DNA from: Salinarimonas soli
GTDB taxonomy: Bacteria > Pseudomonadota > Alphaproteobacteria > Rhizobiales > Beijerinckiaceae
NCBI RefSeq assembly: GCF_008386575.1
Contig: NZ_VUOA01000022.1
Coordinates: 89,584 to 153,583, forward strand
Direction: 5' to 3'
DNA: 64,000 nucleotides
Each line of letters opens with the position of its first letter. Positions within the stretch are counted from its first letter, which is position 1. The translations under genes were made by a program, and so were the position numbers. Shown here in pieces: positions 24,878-35,217 of this stretch. The notes below the pieces were generated by a model. That model did no database searches and was not told where the DNA came from. It worked only from the letters and a program-made list of their open reading frames with translations.

Positions 24878-26374
24878 TTATTGCATGGTCGGGATGACGA
24901 AGCTCGCCCCGTCCTTGATGCCCGACGGCCAGCGCGAGGTGACGGTCTTGGTCTTGGTGTAGAAGCGCACCGCGTCCGGCCCGTGCTGGTTCAGGTCGCC
25001 GAAGCCCGACCGCTTCCAGCCGCCGAAGGTGTAGTAGGCCAGCGGCACCGGGATCGGCACGTTGATGCCCACCATGCCCACATTCACCTTCGCGGCGAAG
25101 TCGCGGGCGGCGTCGCCGTCGCGGGTGTAGATCGCGACCCCGTTGCCGTATTCGTGCTCGTTGGGCAGCCGCAGCGCTTCCGTGTAGTCCTTCGCGCGCA
25201 CCACCGAGAGGACGGGCCCGAAGATCTCCTCCTTGTAGATGCGCATGTCGGCGGTCACCCGGTCGAAAAGGCAGCCGCCCATGTAGAAGCCGTTCTCGTA
25301 GCCCTGCATGCGGAAGTTTCGCCCGTCGACCACGAGCTCCGCCCCCTCCTGCACGCCGATGTCCACGTAGGACCGCACCTTGTCGAGATGCGCCTTGGTG
25401 ACCAGCGGCCCCAGATCCGCCGACGGGTCGGTGGAGAGGCCGATCTTGAGGCTCTCGACGCGAGGCACGAGCTTGCTCATGAGGGCGTCGGCGGTCGCCT
25501 CGCCCACCGGCACCGCGACCGAGATCGCCATGCAGCGCTCGCCCGCCGAGCCGTAGCCCGCGCCCACCAACGCGTCGACCGCCTGGTCGAGGTCGGCGTC
25601 GGGCATGATGATCATGTGGTTCTTGGCGCCGCCGAAGCACTGCGCCCGCTTGCCCGTCGCGGCCGCGCGCGAATAGACGTACTCGGCGATGGACGAGGAG
25701 CCGACGAAGCCCACGGCGCGGATGTCCGCGTCGTCGAGGATGGCGTCGACCGCCTCCTTGTCGCCGTTCACCACGTTGAGGATGCCGGCCGGCAGGCCCG
25801 CCTCGATCATGAGCTCGGCCAGGCGCATCGGCACGCCCGGGTCGCGCTCCGAGGGCTTGAGGATGAAGGCGTTGCCGCAGGCGATGGCGGGCGCGAACTT
25901 CCACATCGGGATCATGGCGGGGAAGTTGAACGGCGTGATGCCGGCCACGACGCCTAAGGGCTGGCGCATGGAATACATGTCGATGCCGGGGCCCGCGCCC
26001 TCCGTGTACTCGCCCTTCTGGAGGTGCGGGATGCCGCAGGCGAACTCCACCACCTCGACGCCGCGCTGGATGTCGCCCCGGGCGTCGGGGACGGTCTTGC
26101 CGTGCTCGCGGGCGAGCAGGTCGGCGAGGCTGTCCATCTCGCGGGCGACGAGGTCGAGGAACTTCATCATGATGCGGGCGCGCCGCTGCGGGTTGGTGGC
26201 GGCCCAGGCGGGCTGAGCCGCGGCGGCGTTCTCGACTGCGGCCCGCATCTCGTCGCGGGAGGCGAGGCCCACGCGCCCGATCACCTCGCCCGTCATGGGC
26301 TGGAAGATCTCGGCATAGCGGCCCGACCGGCCCTCGACCTCACGGCCTCCAATGAAATGACCCACCGTCCGCAT
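24878..26374 (-). CDS. mmsA: CoA-acylating methylmalonate-semialdehyde dehydrogenase
   Basis: 498 residues. Opening HFIGGREVEG, cofactor motif ITPFNFPAMIPMWKF, catalytic Cys281 in SAGERCMAIS, all diagnostic for MmsA rather than other aldehyde dehydrogenases. It converts methylmalonate semialdehyde plus CoA and NAD to propionyl-CoA and CO2, the end of valine and part of inositol breakdown. First gene of the cluster, divergent from the LysR regulator. Confidence 0.96.
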   Translation of the reverse strand: MRTVGHFIGGREVEGRSGRYAEIFQPMTGEVIGRVGLASRDEMRAAVENAAAAQPAWAATNPQRRARIMMKFLDLVAREMDSLADLLAREHGKTVPDARGDIQRGVEVVEFACGIPHLQKGEYTEGAGPGIDMYSMRQPLGVVAGITPFNFPAMIPMWKFAPAIACGNAFILKPSERDPGVPMRLAELMIEAGLPAGILNVVNGDKEAVDAILDDADIRAVGFVGSSSIAEYVYSRAAATGKRAQCFGGAKNHMIIMPDADLDQAVDALVGAGYGSAGERCMAISVAVPVGEATADALMSKLVPRVESLKIGLSTDPSADLGPLVTKAHLDKVRSYVDIGVQEGAELVVDGRNFRMQGYENGFYMGGCLFDRVTADMRIYKEEIFGPVLSVVRAKDYTEALRLPNEHEYGNGVAIYTRDGDAARDFAAKVNVGMVGINVPIPVPLAYYTFGGWKRSGFGDLNQHGPDAVRFYTKTKTVTSRWPSGIKDGASFVIPTMQ

Positions 26375-26547
26375 GGCGTCCCCTCCGAATTAAAATCTTG
26401 GCTTCCCCGTATCATTGTCATATTCGCACGTCGATACGAGAAACAGAAGCTGTCGCGTGCGTGAATGCCAAAGTTGCGTAGAGGAACGGGGGCGACGATG
26501 ACGGGTAGGGGAGGAGCCGGCCACGGCCGTCGGGGCCGGAGGCACCG

Positions 26548-27444
26548 ATGAGCCGTTTCGATTGGGACGATCTGCGGTTCTTCCTCGCGGTGGCGCGGGT
26601 GGGCCGGCTCACCGTCGCGGCACGGCGGCTCGGCGCGGATCACGCCACCGTGTCGCGCCGCATCACCGCCCTGGAGGACGCCCTCAAGGCGAAGCTCTTC
26701 GAGCGCCGGCCGCAGGGCTATGCGCTGACCGAGCACGGCGAGCGGCTGCTTGCCAAGGCGGAGGCGATCGAGACCCAGGCGCTCGCGGTCTCATCCGAGA
26801 TCGGCGGCGCCGACCTCGCGCTCTCGGGAACCGTGCGGATCGGCGCGCCCGACGGCTTCGGGACCATGTTCCTCAGCCCCCGCACGGCGGCCCTCGCGAC
26901 GCATTATCCCGATCTCGAGATCCAGCTCGTGGCCATGCCGCGCCTCCTCTCGCTGTCGAAGCGCGAGGCCGACATCGCGATCTCGCTCTCGCCCCCGAAG
27001 GAAGGCAAGATCATCGCGCGCCGGCTGACCGACTACCGGCTCGGCCTCTACGCCACGCAGGGCTATCTCGACCGCACGGCCCCGATCCTGCGCCCGGACG
27101 ACGTCCACGAGCATCAGGTCATCGGCTATATCGACGACCTGATCTTCACCCCTGAGCTCGACTATCTCGACGAGGTCTCCAAAGGCCTGCGGGCGCGGCT
27201 CCAGAGCTCGAACCTCGTGGCCCAGATGCAGGCGACGCTGGCAGGCGCCGGGATCTGCGTCCTGCCCCACTTCATGGCCGTCACGGACTCGCGCCTCGTG
27301 CCCGTGCTGCCCGACCAGGTGGCGATCACCCGCTCGTTCTGGCTGATCGTCCACGCCGACCTCAAGGACATCGCCCGCATCCGCGCCACGATGGACTTCG
27401 TCATCAAGGAAGTCCGCGCCTGCCGGCATCTGTTCCTGCCGTAG
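26548..27444 (+). CDS. LysR family transcriptional regulator
   Basis: 298 residues. Winged helix-turn-helix at the N-terminus (FDWDDLRFFLAVARVGRLTVAARRLGADHATVSRRI), then a two-lobed effector-binding domain. Divergent orientation to mmsA with a 173-base gap makes it the likely regulator of the valine cluster; the effector could be a branched-chain intermediate. The gap is relatively AT-rich (26385-26470), as expected for a shared control region. Confidence 0.92.
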   Translation: MSRFDWDDLRFFLAVARVGRLTVAARRLGADHATVSRRITALEDALKAKLFERRPQGYALTEHGERLLAKAEAIETQALAVSSEIGGADLALSGTVRIGAPDGFGTMFLSPRTAALATHYPDLEIQLVAMPRLLSLSKREADIAISLSPPKEGKIIARRLTDYRLGLYATQGYLDRTAPILRPDDVHEHQVIGYIDDLIFTPELDYLDEVSKGLRARLQSSNLVAQMQATLAGAGICVLPHFMAVTDSRLVPVLPDQVAITRSFWLIVHADLKDIARIRATMDFVIKEVRACRHLFLP

Positions 27445-27447
27445 CAG

Positions 27448-27700
27448 GGGCAACTCCCCTCTCCCGGATGGGAGAGGGGTAGGGGGTGAGGGGGGCCAGG
27501 GTGGAGGGTTCGCATGACCCATCCACCTGTCATCCCCGGGCTTGACCCGGCCATCCAGTCGAGCCGTCGTCCTGGGTCCCCGGGTCAAGCCCGGGGATGA
27601 CGGGCGCGCGGCGGTAGAGTGCTGCGAATCTCCCAGCGTGACCCCTCACCCCCTGGCACTCTATGCATCCCTCTCCCATCCGGGAGAGGGGAGGAGCCGC
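27448..27700. repeat. Nested inverted-repeat element
   Basis: A perfect 22-bp inverted repeat (27529-27550 with 27580-27601, arm GTCATCCCCGGGCTTGACC..) lies inside a second pair: CCCCTCTCCCGGATGGGAGAGGGG with GGGTGAGGGG near 27456-27500, and CCCCTCACCCCC...CTCTCCCATCCGGGAGAGGGGAGG near 27640-27695. The right side runs into the 3' end of the diguanylate cyclase gene. It can form a long cruciform/hairpin and may terminate both convergent genes. Confidence 0.8.
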
Positions 27701-28299
27701 CCGTGCTTTCGCGCGTACATCGCCGCGTCGGCGCGGGCGAGGATGGATTCGGGGGTGTCGTCCGGCTCGATTTGCGACACACCGGCCGAGATCGCGAGGG
27801 GAAGGACGCCGTCGCCGTGGGGCAGGGGGGTCGCCGCGACGATCGCCTCCAGCGACGCCGCCTTGGCCGCCGCCGCCGCGGGCTCGATCTGCCAGACGAC
27901 GAGGCCGAACTCGTCGCCGCCGAGCCGGCCGATCGTGTCGGAGGCGCGGACATGGGCTCTCAGGAGGGAGGCGACATGCGCCAGGGCGCGGTCGCCCGTC
28001 CCGTGCCCGTAGGTGTCGTTGACGCGCTTGAAGCCGTCGAGATCGATCAGGATCACGGCGACCGGCGTGCCGTAGCGCGCCCGGTAGGCGAGCGCGCGGG
28101 CGAGGTCGCGCCCGAAACCCCGGCGGTTGCACACTCCCGTCAGCGGGTCCTCGTAGGCCAGGGCCTCGAGGCGCGCCGCATGGGCCCGCGCGGCCTCGAG
28201 CTCGGCGGCAAGGCGCGCGAGCTCCGAGCGCAGGTCGCCCGCTTCGTCGCGGGGCGCGCGGTCGTCGGAGGGGCGGCGTTGAAGGCGGGTCCGGGTCAT
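27661..28299 (-). CDS. Diguanylate cyclase (GGDEF protein)
   Basis: 212 residues: a short coiled-coil-like N-terminus rich in Ala, Arg and Glu (LRSELARLAAELEAARAHAARLEAL), then a GGDEF domain with intact DxLTG, DLDGFKRVND and RLGGDEFG motifs, so it should make cyclic di-GMP. There is no membrane segment or sensor domain. The last dozen codons (from about 27661 to 27700) lie in the inverted-repeat element, so the C-terminal tail (LLPSPGWERDA) is encoded by repeat DNA. Confidence 0.9.
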   Translation of the reverse strand: MTRTRLQRRPSDDRAPRDEAGDLRSELARLAAELEAARAHAARLEALAYEDPLTGVCNRRGFGRDLARALAYRARYGTPVAVILIDLDGFKRVNDTYGHGTGDRALAHVASLLRAHVRASDTIGRLGGDEFGLVVWQIEPAAAAAKAASLEAIVAATPLPHGDGVLPLAISAGVSQIEPDDTPESILARADAAMYARKHGRLLPSPGWERDA

Positions 28300-28360
28300 G
28301 CGGTCCGGAGCCTCGCAGCGGAGGGTAAACGTTCCCTCAAGGGCGCACCCCGCCGCCGGC

Positions 28361-29401
28361 TCAGCGCCGGCGCACGAAGCCCACGATGTCCTTCACCGCG
28401 TCGAGCGTCTCGCGGGCGATGGCGCCCGCGCGCTCGGCGCCCTCGGCCAGCACGCCGTCGATATAGGCCGGATCGCCCGTCAGGCGCTTCATCTCGGCCG
28501 TGATGGGCGAGAGCTTGTCGACCGCGAGATCGATGAGCGCCGCCTTGAAGGCGGAGAACTGCGCGCCGCCGTGATCGGCCAGGACCTCGGCCTTCGTCCG
28601 GTCGGCAAGCGCCGCGTAGATGCCCACCAGGTTGTCGGCCTCGGGCCGCGCCTCCAGGCCCCGCTCCTCGGAGGGGAGGGGTTCGGGGTCGGTCTTCGCC
28701 TTGCGGATCTTCTGCGCGATGGCCTCCGCGTCGTCGGTGAGGTTGATGCGCGAATTGTCGGACGGATCCGATTTCGACATCTTCTTCGTGCCGTCGCGCA
28801 AGCTCATCACCCGCGCCGCAGGCCCGCCGATCAGGGGCTCGGTGAGGGGGAAGAACGCCTCACCGAAGCCGTTCGCCGCGATCGCCGCCGACCAGTCGTT
28901 GTTGAACTTCTGGGCGATGTCGCGGGTGAGCTCCAGATGCTGCTTCTGGTCCTCGCCCACGGGCACGTGGGTGGCGCGGTAGGCCAGGATGTCGGCCGCC
29001 ATGAGGGTCGGGTAGGCGAAGAGGCCCACCGACGCGGCCTCGCGGTCCTTGCCGGCCTTCTCCTTGAACTGCGTCATGCGGTTGAGCCAGCCCATGCGGG
29101 CGACGCAGTTGAAGATCCAGGCGAGCTCCGCGTGCTCGTGCACCTGGCTCTGGTTGAAGACGATGTTGCGGGCGGGGTCGATGCCCGCGGCGATGAACGC
29201 GGCCGTGACCTCGCGGATCTGGCCCCGCAGCTCGTCCGGGTTCTGCGGCACGGTGATGGCGTGCAGGTCCACCACGCAATAGATGCAGTCGTAGCCGTCC
29301 TGGAGCGCCACGAACCGCTTGATGGCCCCCAGATAATTGCCGAGATGCAGGTTCCCCGTCGGCTGGACGCCCGAGAACACGCGCTCCTTGAACCCGCTCA
29401 T
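28361..29401 (-). CDS. trpS: Tryptophanyl-tRNA synthetase
   Basis: 346 residues, class I synthetase. HIGH-type motif HLGN at 19-22 within [20 protein letters not shown] loop intact ([11 protein letters not shown]). Charges tRNA-Trp in the cytoplasm. The ATG at 29401 fits the family N-terminus; a longer frame upstream reads through murJ's 3' region out of frame. It follows murJ on the same strand by 74 bases, a common arrangement in this order. Confidence 0.97.
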   Translation of the reverse strand: MSGFKERVFSGVQPTGNLHLGNYLGAIKRFVALQDGYDCIYCVVDLHAITVPQNPDELRGQIREVTAAFIAAGIDPARNIVFNQSQVHEHAELAWIFNCVARMGWLNRMTQFKEKAGKDREAASVGLFAYPTLMAADILAYRATHVPVGEDQKQHLELTRDIAQKFNNDWSAAIAANGFGEAFFPLTEPLIGGPAARVMSLRDGTKKMSKSDPSDNSRINLTDDAEAIAQKIRKAKTDPEPLPSEERGLEARPEADNLVGIYAALADRTKAEVLADHGGAQFSAFKAALIDLAVDKLSPITAEMKRLTGDPAYIDGVLAEGAERAGAIARETLDAVKDIVGFVRRR

Positions 29402-29475
29402 GCCTGATCCTCTGCCCGAGCAGGGGGCCTTATGGCAAGGGTGGCGGGAACGCAAGCCGCGAGCGTGCCGCGCCC

Positions 29476-31032
29476 TCAGCCGCGCCCGCGCAAGGCCGCG
29501 AGATCCGCCCGCGTCACGGCCCCGAACAGGAGCGCGGCGCCCGCATAGACGGCAAGTCCCAGGGCGCAGAAGCCGCCCAGCAGGAGCGTGTCGATCCAGC
29601 CCTGGCGAAGCGAGCCCACGAGCCCCTGGAGGAGGTCCCGCATCCCGAACAGCGCGGCCCCCATGGCAAGGCAGGCGCCCGCCATGCGGCCAAGGCGCTC
29701 GCGCAGGCGCGCATCGACCCGCCACAGGCCCTCGGCCGCTAGGACCAACCCCAGCGAGACCGCGTGCGCCGCAAGGCCCAGCGCGGTGCCGATCCCGATG
29801 CCTGCGACCCCGACGATCTCGGCCAGCACGAAGGCCGCCGCCGCGGTGACGAGCACGGCGAACCCGCCCGTCGCCAGCGCCGCCCGGGCCCGTCCGCGGG
29901 CGAAGAGCGACTGCGAGAGCACCTTGCCCACCGCCGCGAAGGGCAGCCCGAGGCTGAGGCCCGCCAGGATCAGCGCCGTGCCCGTGGAATCCACGGGCCC
30001 GAAGGCGCCGCGCTGGAACAGGACGACGGCGATGGGGTAGGCCAGGAGCCCCAGGGCCAGGGCGGCGGGCAGCGCGAGCAGGAGCGCCGCCTCCAGGGCC
30101 CGGTTCTGGGCGTCGAGAAAGCGCGCCCTGTCGCCCTCGGCCTCCCGGGCCGCCATCTCGGGCAGGAGCACAAGCCCCACCGCGACGCCCACGAAGCCCA
30201 GGGGCAGCTGGAACAAACGGTCCGCGTAGTAGAGCCAGGACACGGCGGAGGGGGTGAAGGAGGCGACCTGCGTAGCGGCCACGATCATGAGCTGCGCCGC
30301 CGCGCTCGCGGCGAGCGCCGGCCCGCCATGGGCGAGAAGCCGCCGCACCTCCGGCGAGAGGCGCGGGCGCGCGAGCCCGAGGCCCGGGATCCCCCGGGCC
30401 GCGACCGCCACGACGGCAAGCTGCACGAAGCCGCTCCCCGTGACGGCCGCCGCAAGCCACATGGCCCGGGTCTCGGGCGCGAGCCCGCCGATCCGGTTCA
30501 GGGCCGCAAGCACGAGGATGAGACCCGCATTCACGGTGAGCGGCGCGAGCGCGGCGGGCAGGGCGCGGCGATGGGCCGTGAGCAGCGCGCCGAGGAACGC
30601 GGCCGCCGAGACGCCGAGCACGAAGGGAAAGGCGAGCCGGATCAGGGTGGCGGCAAGCTCCCGGGTGCCCGGATCGCCGGCATAGCCGCCCGCCAGGAGC
30701 AGGACCACGCCGCCCGCCGCCACCTGCACCACGGCCACGAGCGCCAGCACGAGAACCACGAGGCCCATGAGGGCCTCGCCCGCGAAGCGGCCCGCGGCCT
30801 CGTCCCCGCGCTCGGCGCGCAGGCGTGTGTAGAGGGGCACCAGCCCCGCCTCGAACCCGCCCTCGCTCAAGGTGCGGCGCACGAGGTTGGGCAGGCGAAA
30901 GGCGACGAGGAAGGCGTCGGCGACGGGCCCCGCGCCGAGGGCCGCCGCGATCATCACGTCGCGCACGAACCCGGCCACCCGCGACAAGGCGGCGACCAGG
31001 CCCACGATGGCGGCGGAGCGCATGAGCGACAT
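29476..31032 (-). CDS. murJ: Lipid II flippase MurJ
   Basis: 518 residues, about 14 membrane helices. The MVF/MurJ opening is clear: [25 protein letters not shown]...[16 protein letters not shown], including the conserved arginines of the central cavity. It moves lipid-linked peptidoglycan precursor across the inner membrane. Start chosen at ATG 31032, matching the family; upstream in-frame codons reach 31110. Confidence 0.95.
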   Translation of the reverse strand: MSLMRSAAIVGLVAALSRVAGFVRDVMIAAALGAGPVADAFLVAFRLPNLVRRTLSEGGFEAGLVPLYTRLRAERGDEAAGRFAGEALMGLVVLVLALVAVVQVAAGGVVLLLAGGYAGDPGTRELAATLIRLAFPFVLGVSAAAFLGALLTAHRRALPAALAPLTVNAGLILVLAALNRIGGLAPETRAMWLAAAVTGSGFVQLAVVAVAARGIPGLGLARPRLSPEVRRLLAHGGPALAASAAAQLMIVAATQVASFTPSAVSWLYYADRLFQLPLGFVGVAVGLVLLPEMAAREAEGDRARFLDAQNRALEAALLLALPAALALGLLAYPIAVVLFQRGAFGPVDSTGTALILAGLSLGLPFAAVGKVLSQSLFARGRARAALATGGFAVLVTAAAAFVLAEIVGVAGIGIGTALGLAAHAVSLGLVLAAEGLWRVDARLRERLGRMAGACLAMGAALFGMRDLLQGLVGSLRQGWIDTLLLGGFCALGLAVYAGAALLFGAVTRADLAALRGRG

Positions 31033-31194
31033 GGCCGCCTTATGGCAGGGCGAGACGGGCAGGGCTAGGGTGCCGGGGGAGGGCGGACGCCGTGGGTCGT
31101 CGGCGATCACCTGAGAGGCTGGGCTTCGACGACCGCGCCATCCCCCTCATACGAAAAGAGGTTCCAGCGGGGGTGAGCCGGGCGGAATTCCCTG

Positions 31195-31597
31195 GAGCGC
31201 CCTTCGAGGCTCGCTTTGCGGGTATCTCAGGACGAGGTCGAAGGTGGGAGCCGGATGTAGCCACCCCTCCTCATGCTGAGGAGCCCGCGCGGCGGGCGTC
31301 TCGAAGCACGCAGGACGCTCTCACAGCCCTCCAGGGACCACGAGTCATCGGCCGTGGCTTCGCACTCTGGCACATTCAAACAGGCGCCCGGCTGGCGCGT
31401 CTTGGAGCGCAACGCGCCGCGCCAGGGCTTTCACCTCCTGGCGCGGGACAGGCCCAGAGATCAAGGCCCGTCTCACCCTCGTCCTGAGATGCCCGCCGAA
31501 GGCCGGCCTCGAAGGGCGCTCCAGAGGGCTCCGAAGGGCTGTGGCCGGCGTCCGGCGTGCTTCGAGACGCGCTCTTCGAGCGCTCCTCAACAGGAGG
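31195..31597. repeat. Repeat cluster: two copies of a ~120-bp intergenic element in opposite orientation
   Basis: The gene-free stretch 31033-31641 holds repeat DNA. 31476-31597 (plus orientation) matches 48110-48231 over its length, starting CCCTCGTCCTGAG.TGCCCGCCG and including GGGCTGTGG and a GCGTGCT.CGAG block. 31264-31345 is a partial copy in reverse orientation (CTCATGCTGAGG...GAAGCACGCAGGACGCT...ACAGCCCTCC). 31195-31236 is a third, inverted arm (GCGCCCTTCGAGG...ATCTCAGGACGAGG). No gene is supported here. Confidence 0.75.
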
Positions 31598-31641
31598 GAG
31601 GCAGGAGCAAGCCTTTTCGGGCCGGCCCCTGAGACCCCTGC

Positions 31642-31923
31642 CTAGCCGAGGTCGCCCTGGCGGTTGCCGTGGGTGCGCTTGAGCTGGGGCTCGAAGGCAC
31701 CCTGCTGCTGCTGGCGGCCCACATTGTCGTTCTCGGTGGCGTGCGAGCCCTCGTTGCCGTCATGGGCGCTGACGTGCTCGGGGATGTGGGTCTGGGGACC
31801 CGCCGCCTTCTTCATCTCCAGGGCCTTTTCCATGTTCTTCTGGAGATCGGTCTTGCCGTGGGAGCCGCCCTGGGCGTCGGAGCCCCGTCCGAGCCAGCCT
31901 GAGATGCGCGAGAAGAAGTTCAT
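31642..31923 (-). CDS. Small hydrophilic protein of unknown function
   Basis: 93 residues. A short amphipathic N-terminus (NFFSRISGWLGRG) is followed by a very hydrophilic tail rich in His, Gln, Asn, Gly and Lys with a QQQQ run. It begins 14 bases after the gene at 31938-32309 on the same strand, so the two are probably one stress operon driven by the EcfG-type promoter at 32351-32376. No known domain recognised. Confidence 0.7.
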   Translation of the reverse strand: MNFFSRISGWLGRGSDAQGGSHGKTDLQKNMEKALEMKKAAGPQTHIPEHVSAHDGNEGSHATENDNVGRQQQQGAFEPQLKRTHGNRQGDLG

Positions 31924-31937
31924 GATCGCCTCCTGAT

Positions 31938-32309
31938 CTATTTCTTGCCCCGGGACATAGCGTCGCCGTCCCGTCCGGTGACCACGCGCTCCAGGTCCGA
32001 GAGCATGTCCGAGTTCGAATGGCCGAACTCGGTGTCGGCGATGCCGAAGCCGCCGGTGGTGGGGTCGTTGTCGGTGCCCGGGCCGTGCTCGGCCGGGTTC
32101 GTGCTGGTGCGCCGGGCCTCTCCGCCCGCCGTCACGCCGTCGTGCCCCTCGAGGTTCTCGGCCTCGCGGCCGTGGACCCCGAAGGTCTCGGGCGTCGTCG
32201 AGGGGCGGCGCTCCATGTCGCTTTCGGGCGGCGCCATGCCCATCTGGTCGTTGGCGCGAAGGGCGGCCCGGGCCTTCTCGGCCTCGGTGCGCGGGTCGTG
32301 GGTGCTCAT
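31938..32309 (-). CDS. Hydrophilic stress-type protein of unknown function
   Basis: 123 residues, no hydrophobic segments, rich in Asp, Glu, Gly, Arg and Thr, likely disordered. AGGAGG lies seven bases before the ATG at 32309. A perfect EcfG-type promoter lies about 45 bases upstream, placing it in the general stress regulon. It is divergent from clpB. No family recognised. Confidence 0.75.
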   Translation of the reverse strand: MSTHDPRTEAEKARAALRANDQMGMAPPESDMERRPSTTPETFGVHGREAENLEGHDGVTAGGEARRTSTNPAEHGPGTDNDPTTGGFGIADTEFGHSNSDMLSDLERVVTGRDGDAMSRGKK

Positions 32310-32350
32310 GGTCAAGCCTCCTGTGCAGGAGCCGCTGCGTCGTGCGGGTC

Positions 32351-32376
32351 AACGGGAGGCCGGGGCCAAACGTTCC
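32351..32376 (-). promoter_or_regulatory. EcfG-type general stress promoter
   Basis: Minus strand: GGAAC (32376-32372), 17 bases, CGTT (32354-32351). It faces the two-gene operon 32309-31642 and leaves a ~35-base leader that includes AGGAGG. Confidence 0.75.
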
Positions 32377-32539
32377 GCAGCCCTCGGGGGCTTGTGTGAC
32401 GTTTGGGACACACCCACATCACCGGAGCGGGCGGCTCAGGCTTGAGCGTCCGCGCCTCCGGCCCGCAGCGGCGGAGGCGGGTTTCGAAGAGCCGCGGCGT
32501 GCCTGCCAGAGGGCGCCGGGGCGGCAAGGGGCGACAGAG

Positions 32540-35167
32540 ATGAACATCGAGAAATACACCGAGCGGGCGCGGGGCTTCCTGCAATCGGCCCAGATGACGG
32601 CGATGCGGGAGGGGCATCCCCAGTTCACGCCCGAGCACATCCTCAAGGTTCTGCTCGACGACACCGAGGGCATGGCCTCGGGCCTGATCGACCGCGCCGG
32701 CGGCGATTCACGCGGGGCGCGCGGGCTCGTGGACGCCTGGATCGCCCGGCAGCCCCGCGTCTCGGGCGCCGCGGCCCAGCCGGCCGCCACCCGCGAGCTC
32801 CTGCGCCTGTTCGACACCGCCGAGAAGGCCGCCGACAAGGCGGGCGATTCGTTCGTCACCGTCGAGCGCCTGCTGCTCGCGATCGCCATCGAGCGGGACA
32901 CGGAGGCCGGCCGCATCCTGGCGAAGAGCGGCGTCACGGCCGCTTCCCTCAACGAGGCGATCAACACCCTGCGCAAGGGCCGCACCGCCGATTCCGCCTC
33001 CGCCGAGAACGCCTACGAGGCGCTCAAGAAATATGCCCGCGACCTCACCGAGGCCGCCCGCGAGGGCAAGCTCGATCCCGTCATCGGCCGCGACGAGGAG
33101 ATCCGGCGCACCATCCAGGTCCTGTCCCGGCGCACCAAGAACAACCCCGTCCTCATCGGCGAGCCCGGCGTCGGCAAGACCGCCATCGTCGAGGGGCTGG
33201 CGCTGCGCATCGTCAACGGCGACGTCCCTGAGAGCCTCAAGGAGAAGCGCCTGCTCGCCCTTGATCTGGGCTCGCTCATCGCCGGCGCGAAATATCGCGG
33301 CGAGTTCGAGGAGCGCCTGAAGAGCGTGCTCCAGGAGGTGACCGCGGCCGAGGGCGGCATCGTGCTGTTCATCGACGAGATGCACACCCTCGTGGGAGCC
33401 GGCAAGGCGGACGGGGCCATGGACGCCTCGAACCTCCTCAAGCCCGCCCTGGCGCGGGGCGAGCTGCACTGCGTCGGCGCGACGACGCTGGACGAGTACC
33501 GCAAGCATGTCGAGAAGGACGCGGCGCTCGCCCGGCGCTTCCAGCCCGTCTTCGTGGGCGAGCCCACCGTGGAGGACACGGTCTCGATCCTGCGCGGCCT
33601 GAAGGAGAAGTACGAGCAGCACCACGGCGTCCGGGTCACGGACTCGGCGCTGGTCGCGGCAGCGACGCTCTCCAATCGCTACATCACCGATCGCTTCCTG
33701 CCTGACAAGGCGATCGACCTCGTCGACGAGGCCGCCTCGCGCCTGCGCATGCAGGTGGATTCCAAGCCCGAGGAGCTCGACAGCATCGACCGCGACATCG
33801 TCCGCTTCAAGATCGAGGCGGAGGCGCTGAAGCGCGAGACGGACGCCGCCTCCAAGGACCGCCTCGCCCGGCTCGAGAAGGACCTCGCGGATCTCGAGGA
33901 GCAGTCGGCCGCGATCACGGCGCGCTGGCAGGCGGAGAAGAACAAGCTCGGCCGCGCCGCGGAGCTCAAGAAGCGGCTCGACGACGCCCGCAACGCGCTG
34001 AGCCAGGCACAGCGCGCGGGCGACTGGGCCAAGGCCGGCGAGTTCGCCTACGGCATCATCCCGGGGCTCGAGAAGGAGCTCAAGGAGACCGAGGAGACGG
34101 CCGACGGCGCGGGGCTCATGGAGGAGGCGGTGACGCCCGATCACGTGGCCGGCGTCGTGTCGCGCTGGACCGGCATCCCCGTCGACCGGATGCTCGAGGG
34201 CGAGCGCGAGAAGCTCCTCAAGATGGAGGAGGCCCTCTCACGCCGCGTCGTGGGGCAGGCAGAGGCCGTGGAAGCGGTCGCCACCGCCGTGCGCCGCGCC
34301 CGCGCCGGGCTCCAGGATCCCAACCGGCCCATCGGCTCGTTCATGTTCCTCGGGCCGACGGGCGTGGGCAAGACGGAGCTCACCAAGGCGCTCGCGAGCT
34401 TCCTGTTCGACGACGAGACGGCGCTCGTGCGCATCGACATGTCGGAATACATGGAGAAGCACTCGGTCGCCCGCCTCATCGGCGCGCCCCCAGGTTACGT
34501 GGGCTACGAGGAGGGCGGAGCGCTCACCGAGGCGGTGCGCCGCCGGCCCTACCAGGTGGTCCTGTTCGACGAAATCGAGAAGGCGCACGCGGACGTGTTC
34601 AACGTGCTCCTCCAGGTGCTCGACGACGGGCGGCTGACCGACGGGCAGGGGCGCACGGTCGACTTCCGCAACACGCTCATCATCATGACCTCGAATCTCG
34701 GTGCCGAATATCTCGTGAACCAGCCCGAGGGCCAGGACACGGACGCGGTGCGCGAGGAGGTCATGGGGGTGGTGCGGGGGCATTTCCGGCCGGAATTCCT
34801 CAATCGGGTCGACGAGATCATCCTCTTCCACCGCCTCCAGCGGGACCAGATGGGGGCGATCGTCGACATCCAGATGCGCCGGCTCCAGCGGCTCCTCGAC
34901 GAGCGCAAGATCACGCTTACCCTCGACGACGCCGCCCGCGACTGGCTCTCCGCCAAGGGCTACGACCCGGCCTATGGCGCGCGCCCCCTCAAGCGCGCGA
35001 TCCAGAAGGCGGTGCAGGATCCGCTCGCCGAGCTGATCCTCTCGGGCCAGATCCACGACGGCGAGACGGTGCCCGTGACCGTAGGCCCGCTCGGCCTCAC
35101 GATCGGCGGCTTCCCGGCGCCAGGGTCCGAGCGCAAGGCTCCGCCGTCGGGTGTAGCCCTGCACTAA
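32540..35167 (+). CDS. clpB: ClpB disaggregase chaperone
   Basis: 875 residues. The N-terminal Clp repeat domain (from [18 protein letters not shown]) is followed by AAA+ domain 1 with Walker A GEPGVGKT at about 207-214, the middle coiled-coil domain (about 400-530, [17 protein letters not shown]...), and AAA+ domain 2 with Walker A GPTGVGKT at 605-612. It works with DnaK to pull proteins out of aggregates, using ATP. Start ATG 32540 matches the family; the frame upstream is not coding-like. A gap of 230 bases before it is shared with the divergent stress operon. Confidence 0.97.
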   Translation: MNIEKYTERARGFLQSAQMTAMREGHPQFTPEHILKVLLDDTEGMASGLIDRAGGDSRGARGLVDAWIARQPRVSGAAAQPAATRELLRLFDTAEKAADKAGDSFVTVERLLLAIAIERDTEAGRILAKSGVTAASLNEAINTLRKGRTADSASAENAYEALKKYARDLTEAAREGKLDPVIGRDEEIRRTIQVLSRRTKNNPVLIGEPGVGKTAIVEGLALRIVNGDVPESLKEKRLLALDLGSLIAGAKYRGEFEERLKSVLQEVTAAEGGIVLFIDEMHTLVGAGKADGAMDASNLLKPALARGELHCVGATTLDEYRKHVEKDAALARRFQPVFVGEPTVEDTVSILRGLKEKYEQHHGVRVTDSALVAAATLSNRYITDRFLPDKAIDLVDEAASRLRMQVDSKPEELDSIDRDIVRFKIEAEALKRETDAASKDRLARLEKDLADLEEQSAAITARWQAEKNKLGRAAELKKRLDDARNALSQAQRAGDWAKAGEFAYGIIPGLEKELKETEETADGAGLMEEAVTPDHVAGVVSRWTGIPVDRMLEGEREKLLKMEEALSRRVVGQAEAVEAVATAVRRARAGLQDPNRPIGSFMFLGPTGVGKTELTKALASFLFDDETALVRIDMSEYMEKHSVARLIGAPPGYVGYEEGGALTEAVRRRPYQVVLFDEIEKAHADVFNVLLQVLDDGRLTDGQGRTVDFRNTLIIMTSNLGAEYLVNQPEGQDTDAVREEVMGVVRGHFRPEFLNRVDEIILFHRLQRDQMGAIVDIQMRRLQRLLDERKITLTLDDAARDWLSAKGYDPAYGARPLKRAIQKAVQDPLAELILSGQIHDGETVPVTVGPLGLTIGGFPAPGSERKAPPSGVALH

Positions 35168-35175
35168 ACGGCGTC

Positions 35176-35206
35176 GGCGCCCCTCTCCCGCCGGGAGAGG
35201 GGCGCC
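35176..35206. terminator. 15-bp perfect palindrome between convergent genes, probable bidirectional terminator
   Basis: Arms 35176-35190 and 35192-35206 are exact reverse complements (GGCGCCCCTCTCCCG / CGGGAGAGGGGCGCC) with a one-base centre. It lies just after the clpB stop and before the convergent lytic transglycosylase stop. There is no T-tract, so termination is inferred from position and stem strength. The CCCCTCTCCCG block also occurs in the other intergenic repeats. Confidence 0.6.
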
Positions 35207-35217
35207 ATCGTATGAGC

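Noticed and set aside
32441-32475. CTTGAG as a heat-shock (RpoH) -35 box for clpB
   Set aside because: No convincing -10 element follows at the right distance, so it is not reported as a promoter.
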